Shown here: positions 32,914-43,530 of the stretch, in pieces
Numbering within the stretch: the stretch's first letter is position 1
How the letters are laid out: each line of letters starts with the position of its first letter
Assembly: GCF_031143425.1 (NCBI RefSeq)
Contig: NC_090440.1
Span: 1,270,489,123-1,270,553,122, forward strand
Direction of reading: 5' to 3'
DNA length: 64,000 nucleotides
Source: Pleurodeles waltl
Lineage: Eukaryota; Chordata; Amphibia; Caudata; Salamandridae
The notes under the pieces: generated by a model
What the model was told of the DNA's origin: nothing
Database searches by the model: none
Seen by the model: the letters and a program-made list of their open reading frames with translations, nothing else
Translations under genes and position numbers: made by a program

Positions 32914-33164
32914 TAAGTGCTTTGAGACTACTTACCACTCTTGTCATTGTACTTTTCCTAAGAGAAAAATATACAAAACAAGGTCAGTGTATATACACAT
33001 AGCCAAAAAGTTTTGCATTTCCTCTTTTCACTCTTTTCTAAGTGCTGAAAAGTACTTCTAAACTTTCAAAAAGTTCTTAAAAGTTTAAAAAGTTTTTTTT
33101 CTGTCTTTCTAAAAAGTTCTGAAAACTTTTTTCTCTTTTTCTATCACTTTAACTCTCTCTAAAA

Positions 33165-34898
33165 ATGTCTGGCACAGGCCAAAATGTTGATCTGTCCAAA
33201 CTTGCATATGATCACCTTAGCTGGAAAGGAGCAAGGAGTCTCTGCATAGAGAGAGGTTTGAGTGTAGGGAAGAATCCTTCCTTGGAACTGTTACTTAACA
33301 TGCTTAGAGAACAAGATAAGGCTATAGGTGCCCCATCTGTTGAAAAAGTACCTAATAGTTCCCAATCTGATTCAGGGACTCCCCCAGGAAAAGATTCAGG
33401 AAAGAAACTTCCTAGCCTGCCCATTACTAGACAGTCTAGCATAGTTGGTAATGATGATGAGCCACACCATACAAATAGTGTTGTCTCACATCATAGCAAA
33501 AGCATTTATTCTCACCATACTGGTAGTAATGTTTCTGTTAGCCAAGCGGTTAGGGTGGCTTCTGTAAGGGACAGGTCTCCTTCTGTTCATTCCCATCATA
33601 CCTCTGTATCTAGGAATGTCCCTCCCAGCAACCCTGATGACAGAATGTTAGAGAGGGAACTCAATAAGTTGAGGGTGGAACAAACCAGACTGAAGCTTAA
33701 AAAGCAAAAGCTGGATTTGGATAGACAGTCTTTTGAACTAGAGAAGGAAAGACAGAAGTTGGGTTTAGAAACCCATGGTGGCAGCAGCAGTATTCTCCAT
33801 AGTCATCCTGCAAAAGAGCATGATTCCAGGAATCTGCACAAGATAGTTCCCCCTTATAAGGAGGGGGATGACATTAACAAGTGGTTTGCTGCACTTGAGA
33901 GGGCCTGTGTTGTACAAGATGTCCCTCAAAGGCAGTGGGCTGCTATCCTATGGCTATCATTTAGTGGAAAAGGTAGGGATAGGCTCCTTACTGTGAAAGA
34001 AAATGATGCTAATAATTTCCAAGTTCTTAAGAATGCACTCCTGGATGGTTATGGCTTAACCACTGAACAATACAGGATAAAGTTCAGAGAGACCAAAAAG
34101 GAGTCTTCACAAGACTGGGTTGATTTCATTGACCATTCAGTGAAGGCCTTGGAGGGGTGGTTACATGGCAGTAAAGTTACTGATTATGACAGCCTGTATA
34201 ACTTGATCCTGAGAGAGCATATTCTTAATAACTGTGTGTCTGATTTGTTGCACCAGTACTTGGTGGACTCTGATCTGACCTCTCCCCAAGAATTGGGAAA
34301 GAAGGCAGACAAATGGGTCAGAACAAGGGTGAACAGAAAAGTTCATACAGGGGGTGACAAAGATGGCAACAAAAAGAAGGATGGTAAGTCTTCTGACAAG
34401 GGTGGGGACAAATCTAAAAATGAGTCTTCATCAGGCCCACAAAAACACTCTGGTGGGGGGGGTGGGTCCAAATCCTCCTTTAATCAGAACAAGGAAAATA
34501 AACCATGGTGCTATTTATGTAAAATAAAAGGCCATTGGACAACAGATCCCAGTTGTCCAAAGAAAAGCACCAATGCTCCTACCACTACAACCCCTACTGC
34601 TACCCCTAGTGTCCCTACTAATAGCAGTGGTGGTGGGAGCAAACCTACTAATAGCCAATCCAAGGGAGTAGCTGGGCTCACTATTGGTAACTTAGTTGGG
34701 GTTGGCCTTGTTAGGGAGGCCACAGAGGCTGTGTTAGTCTCTGAGGGGGCTATTGATTTAGCCACCTTAGTTGCTTGTCCCCTTAATATGGATAAGTACA
34801 AGCAGCTACCCCTAATAAATGGTGTTGAGGTTCAGGCCTACAGGGACACTGGAGCCAGTGTGACCATGGTCATAGAGAAACTGGTCCACCCTGAATAA
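33165..34898 (+). CDS. gag: Gag with SCAN-like capsid, zinc knuckle and start of protease (Gmr1-like)
   Basis: The 577-residue frame starts MSGTGQNVDLSKL, 271 bp after the LTR. Residues ~10-50 form a helix-turn-helix of SAP-like look (ARSLCIERGLS). Residues 160-202 are a charged coiled coil. Residues 225-390 form the capsid region; its second half (about 300-385, YRIKFRET...KADKWV) resembles a SCAN domain, in line with the reported origin of SCAN from Gmr1-like capsids. A Lys-rich spacer precedes a zinc knuckle, C449-x2-C452-x4-H457-x6-C464, whose last gap is two longer than the usual retroviral CX2CX4HX4C. The protease active site DTGAS is at 561-565. A TAA (34896-34898) cuts the protease 12 residues later. 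The frame continues open beyond it to the G-run at 34981, so this stop is a lesion or a readthrough site. The product would form the particle and package element RNA. Confidence 0.9.
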   Translation: MSGTGQNVDLSKLAYDHLSWKGARSLCIERGLSVGKNPSLELLLNMLREQDKAIGAPSVEKVPNSSQSDSGTPPGKDSGKKLPSLPITRQSSIVGNDDEPHHTNSVVSHHSKSIYSHHTGSNVSVSQAVRVASVRDRSPSVHSHHTSVSRNVPPSNPDDRMLERELNKLRVEQTRLKLKKQKLDLDRQSFELEKERQKLGLETHGGSSSILHSHPAKEHDSRNLHKIVPPYKEGDDINKWFAALERACVVQDVPQRQWAAILWLSFSGKGRDRLLTVKENDANNFQVLKNALLDGYGLTTEQYRIKFRETKKESSQDWVDFIDHSVKALEGWLHGSKVTDYDSLYNLILREHILNNCVSDLLHQYLVDSDLTSPQELGKKADKWVRTRVNRKVHTGGDKDGNKKKDGKSSDKGGDKSKNESSSGPQKHSGGGGGSKSSFNQNKENKPWCYLCKIKGHWTTDPSCPKKSTNAPTTTTPTATPSVPTNSSGGGSKPTNSQSKGVAGLTIGNLVGVGLVREATEAVLVSEGAIDLATLVACPLNMDKYKQLPLINGVEVQAYRDTGASVTMVIEKLVHPE

Positions 34899-34929
34899 CA
34901 CCTACTTGGTCACCAGTACCAAGTAACCG

Positions 34930-37350
34930 ATGCTCACAACAACACACTTAGCCACCCCATGGCTGTTGTTAATCTCAACTGGGGGGGGGGTTACTGGTCC
35001 AAAGAAAGTTGTGGTAGCCACAGATTTACCTGTAGACTGTCTACTAGGAAATGATTTGGAGACATCAGCTTGGTCAGATGTGGAGTTGGAGGCCCATGCA
35101 GCAATGCTGGGCATCCCAGGGCATATTTTTGCTTTGACAAGGGCTCAGGCCAAAAAGCAAAAAGGACAGGGAAGCTTGGATCCTGGAACAATGGACCAAG
35201 TGCTCCCTAAAGCTAGGGCTAGTAGAAGCAAACCACTTCCTACTATCCCTCCCTCTACAGTGGATTCAACTTCTGAGGAAGAAGAATTCCCTCCCTGTGC
35301 AGAACCTACACCAGAGGAGCTGACAGCAGACACTGCTGAGCTTTTGGGTGAAGGGGGGCCTGCCAGGGAGGAGCTGAGTGTGGCACAGCAAACCTGTCCC
35401 ACATTAGAGGGTCTCAGACAGCAAGCTGTCAAACAGGCTAATGGGGATGTCAGTGACTCTCACAGAGTTTACTGGGAGGACAACCTCTTGTACACTGAGC
35501 ATAGGTATCCTAAACCTGGAGCTGCCAGGAGATTAGTGATTCCTCAGGAGTACAGAAAGTTCCTCCTAACCCTGGCACATGACATTCCCCTAGCTGGGCA
35601 TCTAGGACAAATGAAAACTTGGGACAGGCTTGTTCCCCTGTTTCATTGGCCTAGAATGTCTGAGGACACAAAGGAATTTTGTAAGTCCTGTGAAACCTGT
35701 CAAGCCAGTGGCAAGACAGGTGGCACCCCAAAGGCACCCCTTATTCCACTGCCTGTGGTTGGGGTTCCCTTTGAAAGGGTAGGGGTTGACATAGTTGGCC
35801 CCCTTGACCCTCCTACTGCTTCAGGCAATAGATTCATCTTGGTGGTAGTGGACCATGCCACAAGATACCCTGAAGCGATTCCTTTAAGGACCACTACAGC
35901 TCCTGCAGTGGCAAAGGCCCTCCTGGGAATATTTTCCAGAGTGGGCTTCCCAAAGGAAGTAGTATCAGACAGGGGAAGCAATTTCATGTCTGCATACTTA
36001 AAGGCCATGTGGAAGGAGTGTGGTGTAACTTACAAGTTCACTACACCCTATCATCCACAAACAAATGGACTGGTGGAGAGATTTAATAAAACTCTCAAAG
36101 GCATGATTATGGGTCTCCCTGAAAAACTCCGCAGGAGATGGGATATCCTCCTACCATGCCTCCTTTTTGCCTACAGGGAGGTACCCCAGAAAGGAGTGGG
36201 CTTCAGCCCCTTTGAACTTCTTTTTGGACACCCTGTTAGGGGTCCACTCACACTTGTAAAGGAGGGTTGGGAACAACCTTTAAAAGCTCCTAAGCAGGAT
36301 ATTGTGGACTATGTACTTGGCCTCAGATCAAGGATGGCTGAGTATATGAAAAAGGCCAGTAAAAACCTTCAGGCCAGCCAAGAGCTCCAGAAGCAATGGC
36401 ATGATCAGAAGGCTGTTTTGGTTCAGTACCAACCAGGGCAGAAAGTGTGGGTCTTGGAGCCTGTGGCCCCAAGAGCACTCCAAGATAAATGGAGTGGTCC
36501 CCACACAATTGTTGAGAAAAAGGGTGAAGTCACCTATTTAGTTGACTTAGGCACTGCAAGGAGTCCCCTTAGGGTACTCCATGTAAACCGCCTGAAACCC
36601 TACTATGATAGGGCTGATCTCACCCTGCTCATGGCAACAGATGAGGGACAGGAAGAAGACAGTGATCCTCTACCTGATCTCTTCTCTTCCACAGAACAAG
36701 ATGCTCTGGTGGAAGGTGTAGTTTTGGCTGATTGTCTTACTGCTGAGCAGAAAGACAATTGCATAAATCTCCTAGATCAATTCTCTGAACTCTTCTCTAC
36801 TGTGCCAGGTACCACTTCTTGGTGTGAGCACACTATAGATACTGGAGACAGCTTGCCTGTCAAAAGTAAGATCTATAGGCAGCCTGACCATGTCAGGGAC
36901 TGCATAAAGCAAGAGGTCCAGAAAATGTTAGAACTAGGAGTGGTTGAGCACTCTGACAGTCCATGGGCTTCTCCTGTGGTACTGGTACCAAAACCCCATT
37001 CCAAAGATGGAAAGAAGGAAATGCGGTTTTGTGTAGACTATAGAGGTCTCAACTTGGTAACCAAAACTGATGCTCACCCTATACCCAGGGCAGATGAGCT
37101 CATAGATACACTGGCATCTGCCAAGTATCTAAGCCCTTTTGATTTGACTGCAGGGTATTGGCAGATCAAATTGTCAGAAGATGCTAAACCTAAGACTGCA
37201 TTTTCAACCATTAGAGGACATTACCAGTTTACTGTAATGCCTTTTGGTTTGAAAAATGCACCTGCCACTTTTCAAAGGTTTGGTGAACACAGTCCTGCAA
37301 GGGCTGGAAGCTTTCAGTGCAGCATATTTGGACGATATAGCTGTCTTTAG
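34930..37350 (+). CDS. pol: Pol part 1: protease end, integrase, N-terminal reverse transcriptase
   Basis: The genuine reading starts at about the G10 run (34981-34990); the first ~17 residues after the ATG are out-of-frame protease sequence. DLPVDCLLGNDLE (residues 32-44) is the protease C-terminal block. Integrase follows: an HHCC zinc module (H217, H224, C254, C257) and the catalytic triad D287, D347, E383 (D-x59-D-x35-E). A GPY/F-like module comes next (WSGPHTIV, residues 521-528). RT begins at about residue 640, with FCVDYRGLN at 700-708 and the first catalytic Asp in SPFDLTAGYWQI (D738). The frame leaves RT at FQR (783), where a one-base change near 37276 moves the rest of RT into the next frame. 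Integrase before RT is reversed relative to normal Ty3/gypsy. Integrase inserts the cDNA, and RT copies the RNA in the particle. Confidence 0.92.
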   Translation: MLTTTHLATPWLLLISTGGGVTGPKKVVVATDLPVDCLLGNDLETSAWSDVELEAHAAMLGIPGHIFALTRAQAKKQKGQGSLDPGTMDQVLPKARASRSKPLPTIPPSTVDSTSEEEEFPPCAEPTPEELTADTAELLGEGGPAREELSVAQQTCPTLEGLRQQAVKQANGDVSDSHRVYWEDNLLYTEHRYPKPGAARRLVIPQEYRKFLLTLAHDIPLAGHLGQMKTWDRLVPLFHWPRMSEDTKEFCKSCETCQASGKTGGTPKAPLIPLPVVGVPFERVGVDIVGPLDPPTASGNRFILVVVDHATRYPEAIPLRTTTAPAVAKALLGIFSRVGFPKEVVSDRGSNFMSAYLKAMWKECGVTYKFTTPYHPQTNGLVERFNKTLKGMIMGLPEKLRRRWDILLPCLLFAYREVPQKGVGFSPFELLFGHPVRGPLTLVKEGWEQPLKAPKQDIVDYVLGLRSRMAEYMKKASKNLQASQELQKQWHDQKAVLVQYQPGQKVWVLEPVAPRALQDKWSGPHTIVEKKGEVTYLVDLGTARSPLRVLHVNRLKPYYDRADLTLLMATDEGQEEDSDPLPDLFSSTEQDALVEGVVLADCLTAEQKDNCINLLDQFSELFSTVPGTTSWCEHTIDTGDSLPVKSKIYRQPDHVRDCIKQEVQKMLELGVVEHSDSPWASPVVLVPKPHSKDGKKEMRFCVDYRGLNLVTKTDAHPIPRADELIDTLASAKYLSPFDLTAGYWQIKLSEDAKPKTAFSTIRGHYQFTVMPFGLKNAPATFQRFGEHSPARAGSFQCSIFGRYSCL

Positions 37351-38164
37351 CTCCAGCTGGGATGATCACCTGGTCCACCTATGGAAAGTTTTGGAGGCCC
37401 TGCAAAAGGCAGGCCTCACTATCAAGGCTTCAAAGTGCCAGATAGGGCAGGGTAAGGTGGTTTATCTGGGACACCTTGTTGGTGGGGAACAGATTGCACC
37501 ACTTCAGGGGAAAATCCAAACAATTATTGATTGGGTTCCCCCTACCACTCAGACTCAGGTGAGAGCCTTCCTAGGCCTCACTGGGTATTACAGGAGGTTC
37601 ATTAAGAACTATGGCTCCATTGCAGCCCCTCTTAATGACCTCACATCCAAGAAAATGCCTAAAACGGTGTTATTGACAGCAAACTGTCAGAAAGCTTTTG
37701 AGGAGCTGAAGCAGGCCATGTGCTCTGCACCTGTCCTGAAAAGCCCTTGTTACTCTAAAAAATTCTATGTCCAAACTGATGCATCTGAATTAGGAGTAGG
37801 GGCAGTCCTATCACAACTTAATTCTGAGGGCCAGGATCAACCTGTTGCTTTTATTAGTAGGAGGTTGACCCCTAGAGAAAAGCGTTGGTCTGCCATAGAG
37901 AGGGAGGCCTTTGCTGTGGTCTGGGCTCTGAAGAAGTTGAGGCCATACCTGTTTGGCACTCACTTCATTGTTCAGACAGACCACAAACCTCTACTTTGGC
38001 TAAAACAAATGAAAGGTGAAAATCCTAAATTGTTGAGGTGGTCCATATCCCTACAGGGAATGGACTATACAGTGGAACATAGACCTGGGAGTAGCCACTC
38101 CAATGCAGATGGACTCTCCAGATATTTCCACTTAGACAATGAAGACTCATCAGGTCATGGCTAG
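37256..38164 (+). CDS. pol: Pol part 2: reverse-transcriptase C-terminus and RNase H
   Basis: This frame overlaps part 1; genuine sequence begins at about residue 9. The RT catalytic YLDD is at residues 24-27, followed by the thumb/connection (GLTGYYRRFIKNYG, 108-121). RNase H residues are D175 (YVQTDASELG), E217 (AIEREAFAV), D242 (VQTDHKPL) and D285 (SNADGLSR), all four expected acidic positions. The frame ends 30 bp before the polypurine tract, and no integrase or env follows, which confirms that RNase H is the last domain. RNase H degrades the RNA strand of the replication hybrid. The split from part 1 is a simple frame change and looks recent, because both sides are otherwise well conserved. 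Confidence 0.92.
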   Translation: MHLPLFKGLVNTVLQGLEAFSAAYLDDIAVFSSSWDDHLVHLWKVLEALQKAGLTIKASKCQIGQGKVVYLGHLVGGEQIAPLQGKIQTIIDWVPPTTQTQVRAFLGLTGYYRRFIKNYGSIAAPLNDLTSKKMPKTVLLTANCQKAFEELKQAMCSAPVLKSPCYSKKFYVQTDASELGVGAVLSQLNSEGQDQPVAFISRRLTPREKRWSAIEREAFAVVWALKKLRPYLFGTHFIVQTDHKPLLWLKQMKGENPKLLRWSISLQGMDYTVEHRPGSSHSNADGLSRYFHLDNEDSSGHG

Positions 38165-38179
38165 TCTTATTGTCCTTCG

Positions 38180-38194
38180 TTTGGGGGGGGGTTG
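38180..38194 (+). other. Polypurine tract of the Gmr1-like element
   Basis: A run of nine G flanked by T lies just upstream of the 3' LTR, the usual position for plus-strand DNA priming. TTG separates it from the LTR TG. Confidence 0.7.
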
Positions 38195-41191
38195 TGTAGG
38201 AAAGTACCATCTTGCCTGGCATGTTACCCCCATTTTTCACTGTATATATGTTGTTTTAGTTGTATGTGTCACTGGGACCCTGGTAACCCAGGGCCCCAGT
38301 GCTCATAAGTGTGCCTGAATGTGTTACCTGTGTAGTGACTAACTGTCTCACTGAGGCTCTGCTAATCAGAACCTCAGTGGTTATGCTCTCTCATTTCTTT
38401 CCAAATTGTCACTAACAGGCTAGTGACTAATTTTACCAATTTACATTGGCTTACTGGAACACCCTTATAATTCCCTAGTATATGGTACTGAGGTACCCAG
38501 GGTATTGGGGTTCCAGGAGATCCCTATGGGCTGCAGCATTTCTTTTGCCACCCATAGGGAGCTCTAACAATTCTTACACAGGCCTGCCACTGCAGCCTGA
38601 GTGAAATAACGTCCACGTTATTTCACAGCCATTTTACACTGCACTTAAGTAACTTATAAGTCACCTATATGTCTAACCTTTACCTGGTAAAGGTTAGGTG
38701 CAAAGTTACTTAGTGTGAGGGCACCCTGGCACTAGCCAAGGTGCCCCCACATTGTTCAGAGCCAATTCCCTGAACTTTGTGAGTGCGGGGACACCATTAC
38801 ACGCGTGCACTACATATAGGTCACTACCTATATGTAGCTTCACAATGGTAACTCCGAATATGGCCATGTAACATGTCTATGATCATGGAAGTGCCCCCTC
38901 TATGCCATCCTGGCATAGTTGGCACAATCCCATGATCCCAGTGGTCTGTAGCACAGACCCTGGCACTGCCAAACTGCCCTTCCTGGGGTTTCACTGCAGC
39001 TGCTGCTGCTGCCAACCCCTCAGACAGGCATCTGCCCTCCTGGGGTCCAGCCAGGCCTGGCCCAGAATGGCAGAACAAAGAACTTCCTCTGAGAGAGGGT
39101 GTGACACCCTCTCCCTTTGGAAAATGGTGTGAAGGCAGGGGAGGAGTAGCCTCCCCCAGCCTCTGGAAATGCTTTGTTGGGCACAGATGTGCCCAATTCT
39201 GCATAAGCCAGTCTACACCGGTTCAGGGGACCCCTTAGCCCTGCTCTGGCGCGAAACTGGACAAAGGAAAGGGGAGTGACCACTCCCCTGACCTGCACCT
39301 CCCCTGGGAGGTGTCCAGAGCTCCTCCAGTGTGCTCCAGACCTCTGCCATCTTGGAAACAGAGGTGCTGCTGGCACACTGGACTGCTCTGAGTGGCCAGT
39401 GCCACCAGGTGACGTCAGAGACTCCTTCTGATAGGCTCCTTCAGGTGTTGATAGCCTATCCTCTCTCCTAGGTAGCCAAACCCTCTTTTCTGGCTATTTA
39501 GGGTCTCTGTCTCTGGGGAAACTTTAGATAACGAATGCAAGAGCTCATCTGAGTTCCTCTGCATCTCTCTCTTCACCTTCTGCCAAGGAATCGACTGCTG
39601 ACCACGCTGGAAGCCTGCAACACTGCAACAAAGTAGCAAAGACGACTACTGCAACTCTGTAACGCTGATCCTGCCGCCTTCTCAAATGTTTTCCTGTTTG
39701 TGCATGCTGTGGGGGTAGTCTGCCTCCTCTCTGCACCAGAAGCTCCGAAGAAATCTCCCGTGGGTCGACGGAATCTTCCCCCTGCAACCGCAGGCACCAA
39801 AAAGCTGCATTACCGGTCCCTTGTGTCTCCTCTCAGCACGATGAGCGAGGTCCCTCAAATCCAGCAACTCTGTCCAAGTGGCCCCCACAGTCCAGTGACT
39901 CTTCAGTCCAAGTTTGGTGAAGGTAAGTCCTTGCCTCACCTCGCTAGACTGCATTGCTGGGAACCGCGACTTTTGCAGCTACTCTGGCCTCCGTGCACTT
40001 CCAGCGGAAATCCTTTGTGCACAGTCCAGCCTGGGTCCACGGCACTCTAACCTGCATTGCACGACCTCCTAAGTTGTTCTCCGGCGACGTGGGACTTCTT
40101 TGTGCGACTTCGGATGAGCACCATTTCACGCATCCTTGTAGTGCCTGTTTCTGGCACTTCTCCGGGTGCTACCTGCTGCTGAGAGGGCTCCTTGTCTTGC
40201 TCGACATCCCCTCTCTCTCCTGGTCCAATTTGCGACCTCCTGGTCCCTCCAGGGCTACAGCAGCATCCAAAAACGCTAACTGCACGATTTGCATCTAGCA
40301 AGGCTTGTTGGCGTTCTTTCGGCGGGAAAACACTTCTGCACGACTCTCCACGGCGAGTGGGATCCGTCCACCAAAGGGGAAGTCTCTAGCCCTTTTCGTT
40401 CTTGCAGAAACCACAGCTTCTTCTGCCCAGTAGAAGCTTCTTTGCACCCGCAGCTGGCATTTCCTGGGCATCTGCCCATCTCCGACTTGCTTGTGACTTT
40501 TGGACTTGGTCCCCTTGTTCCACAGGTACCCTAGATTGGAAATCCACAGTTGTTGCATTGTTGGTTTGTGTCTTTCCTGCATTATTCCTCTAACACGACT
40601 TCTTTGTCCTTAGGGGAACTTTAGTGCACTTTGCACTCACTTTTCAGGGTCTTGGGGAGGGTTATTTTTCTAACTCTCACTATTTTCTAATAGTCCCAGC
40701 GACCCTCTACAAGGTCACATAGGTTTGGGGTCCATTCGTGGTTCGCATTCCACTTTTGGAGTATATGGTTTGTGTTGCCCCTATCCCTATGTTTCCCCAT
40801 TGCATCCTATTGTAACTATACATTGTTTGCACTGTTTTCTAAGACTATACTGCATATTTTTGCTATGGTGTATATATATCTTGTGTATATTTCCTATCCT
40901 CTCACTGAGGGTACACTCTAAGATACTTTGGCATATTGTCATAAAAATAAAGTACCTTTATTTTTAGTATAACTGTGTATTGTGTTTTCTTATGATATTG
41001 TGCATATGACACTAAGTGGTACTGTAGTAGCTTCACACGTCTCCTAGTTCAGCCTAAGCTGCTCTGCTAAGCTACCATTATCTATCAGCCTAAGCTGCTA
41101 GACACCCTATACACTAATAAGGGATAACTGGGCCTGGTGCAAGGTGCAAGTACCCCTTGGTACTCACTACAAGCCAGTCCAGCCTCCTACA
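38195..41191 (+). repeat. 3' LTR of the Gmr1-like element (2997 bp)
   Basis: Full-length partner of 29924-32893. It retains the 28-bp piece missing from the 5' LTR and is followed by the target duplication GCAAG at 41192-41196. Confidence 0.95.
40946..40951 (+). terminator. Poly(A) signal AATAAA in the 3' LTR
   Basis: Lies in the 28-bp segment between ATAA repeats and is followed by a T-rich stretch, fitting the element's RNA 3' end. The 5' LTR has lost it. Confidence 0.6.
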
Positions 41192-41471
41192 GCAAGCTTT
41201 ACTCCATTTTTTGACACCTCCTTCCTCCCGTGGACCATTTAGTATAAATATAGCGTTAAGACCATAGAGTAATTTTTTGCACAGGAACGCCGACCTTGCA
41301 TCTCATTAAGGCAAGGTAGCGTTCCACGTCCAAAAAATGACTTTAACTCCATAAATATGGTGCTAGACGGGTCTAGCACCAAAGTATAAATATGGAGTTA
41401 GTTTTGCACTGAATTACAGTAAAAAAAATGACGCTAATTTGGTGCAAATAGAGCATAAATATGCCCCCTAA

Positions 41472-41797
41472 TGCCTACTCTGACCCAGGCGTTAAATAAT
41501 GGTGCAAAGCTAGCTTTACAACATTATTTGACCCCTCCTCCCCCTATGCGTGATTTTAGCACGGCGGGATAGTTATAGCACTAAGGCCATAGAGTCATTT
41601 ATTGCAGAGGATTGCCTACTTTGCATCTCATTGACGCAAGGTAGGTTTCCACGTCCCAAAAATTACTTTAACTCCATACATTTTGTGCTAGACAGGTCTA
41701 GCGCCAAAGTATAATTATGGAGTTAGTTTTGCACCAAATTTGCGTCGAAAAACGGACAAAAATTTGGCACAAAACATGTATAAATATGCCCCTATAC
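41472..41797. repeat. Partial MITE copy (right half), tandem to copy 2
   Basis: Repeats the right-hand part of the preceding MITE: GACCCAGGCGTTAAATAATG, TTGCATCTCATTGACGCAAG and CTAGCGCCAAAGTATAA, and again ends TAAATATGCCCCT. A local duplication or a second insertion would explain it. Confidence 0.65.
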
Positions 41798-43415
41798 ATA
41801 TATTATATTACAGCATTTTTTTTAAAACTACATAAATAAAAATACTCATTTATTGCCTTTTATTATCAACAACATACTTATTAATAATATTTTTATTTAT
41901 AATCTATTATTGGTTCTCATTAAAAAAGAAAAACAAATTAAAACACTGATTAAAAAGATGTACATAAATACTACCAGAAAATCTGAAGCAGAAAATGTTT
42001 TTATCTTTTAATTATGTGTTCGATTTCATTCACAAATTCAATTTATATTTGAACTTCTCTCTTTATTTACCATTAATATTTTGAAAAAAATCTATAAGCA
42101 ATATTTATAAACACTTTAATATTACTTTAAACCTAAATGTTATGAAAATCAATCAGGCTGAAAATAATACTGTAATCAGCCAATTTTCCAAAAGACAATC
42201 ATCTCTTTCAAAAAAATGTAAGGAAATGCTGTTAGTGTGCAAATCAAGAAAATTCAATATTTTATTTTATAATCTTTAAAAACAATTACAGTAATGTAGA
42301 TAATGAAATAACACATATGTGATTAATCTAATTTTGTAATAATAATTTTTGATTTAAAAAACTGTACCCACCAAACACCTCAATAAACCTACGCAATAAC
42401 ATTCACAATTACAAAATATCAAAATAAGTGAAACACAATTGAACATTTAAAAGCCAACATAATTAATTATTTGAAAAAACAAAAAAACAAAAAAATGCAA
42501 TTCCATATTCCTTTGTAATATAATAACAACCAAATTCCCTTAGAACATTCAACCTATATGAAACTACTACAAAAATATACATATTAACTTTATCCTATTC
42601 CATAATATTTTAGCATATCATATTTGTAACTACAATATTATTAAGAACAAAAAAGATTCACTTAACTTGTTCTCTTAACTCTACACTCTTCCACACCACA
42701 TTACACACAAATGCACATCCCACACTATACCCCACACTAGCTAATTAACATACTTTCACTCTGCCCAACATTCAAAACTGTATTTCTGTAGTTCTTAAAT
42801 GGAAGAATGAATAGTGAAGGTACTACTAGCTCCTACTGTGCTACCCGTGGCCTATGATCTTGCTGCCCCTGCCTTATCCTGTAAACAGTGGGTGAAATTT
42901 GATGTTCATTTTTGTCCATACGTTTTTCATTCTCCCATTGGGTCAGAAACACCTTTACCAGTTATTCTTTTAATCTCAGCATGTTGTAAAAACATCTTCT
43001 GTTCCTGCCATGTTGAGTCGCCATAGTTTCAGGAGTGATTAGCTCAAGCCAATACTACTGATACTCACTGTATTTTAATCTTCAGCCGTGAGTGATTGAT
43101 TAGCTGCAAGTGCTCCACAATCGTGTGGCTTTCTTACTGCTTGACCGCCCCTTGCATGCATTTGTCAAAAGACAATTATTGGTAATGGACCTGTGTTTTT
43201 GGAAAGGTCCTTCTCCACTTGTGTCCCATATAAGATGCTCTGCTTAACTTTTAGAAATCTTAAATTTCAATAGTACCTTAATTACAAACATGCTTTCACT
43301 TTTTTTTAACAGTGACCATTCATTGTCTGTGCTCAGACAAGTTATTTTATTTTCAGGAATTTGTTGATTACTTGCCAGTCTTTCCTTGTGAAAAAGCACC
43401 TGTTTAGATATTTGT
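41798..43415. other. AT-rich region, no recognisable gene
   Basis: Strongly AT-rich to about 42700, with poly-A and poly-T tracts. No ORF with a family signature and no repeat structure that I can define. Confidence 0.5.
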
Positions 43416-43416
43416 T

Positions 43417-43420
<4 letters not shown>

Positions 43421-43466
<46 letters not shown>

Positions 43467-43530
43467 AGATATATATCTATCTATACATATATCTATATAT
43501 ATGTATATATATATATATATGTATATATCA
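43421..43530. repeat. Microsatellite, (TA)n with (GATATA)n
   Basis: A TA run of about 30 bp passes into four GATATA hexamers and further TA and TCTA tracts. Confidence 0.95.

Larger units (their letters stand above)
29924..41191 (+). mobile_element. Gmr1-like Ty3/gypsy LTR retrotransposon, full length
   Basis: Two ~3-kb LTRs beginning TGTAGGAAAG and ending CCTCCTACA enclose gag-protease and pol; the 5-bp target duplication is GCAAG. The pol order is protease, integrase, reverse transcriptase, RNase H. Residue motifs are of Ty3/gypsy type, but integrase lies before RT, as in Ty1/copia. This combination defines the Gmr1 group of deuterostome gypsy elements. There is no env. The LTRs align over their full length with, by hand count, roughly 45-50 substitutions in ~2.97 kb, a 1-bp indel and a 28-bp deletion in the 5' LTR, which indicates a fairly recent insertion. 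Three coding lesions (TAA at 34896, a G10 run at 34981-34990, a frame change near 37276) make this copy non-autonomous. Confidence 0.95.
29276..41470. mobile_element. ~0.9-kb MITE, copy 2, split by the Gmr1-like element
   Basis: The halves 29276-29918 and 41197-41470 together match the uninterrupted copy at 26611-27507. The ends are AGGCCCTGATTTATAC and ATAAATATGCCCCCT. The retrotransposon entered at GCAAG, 29919-29923, duplicated at 41192-41196. Confidence 0.75.
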
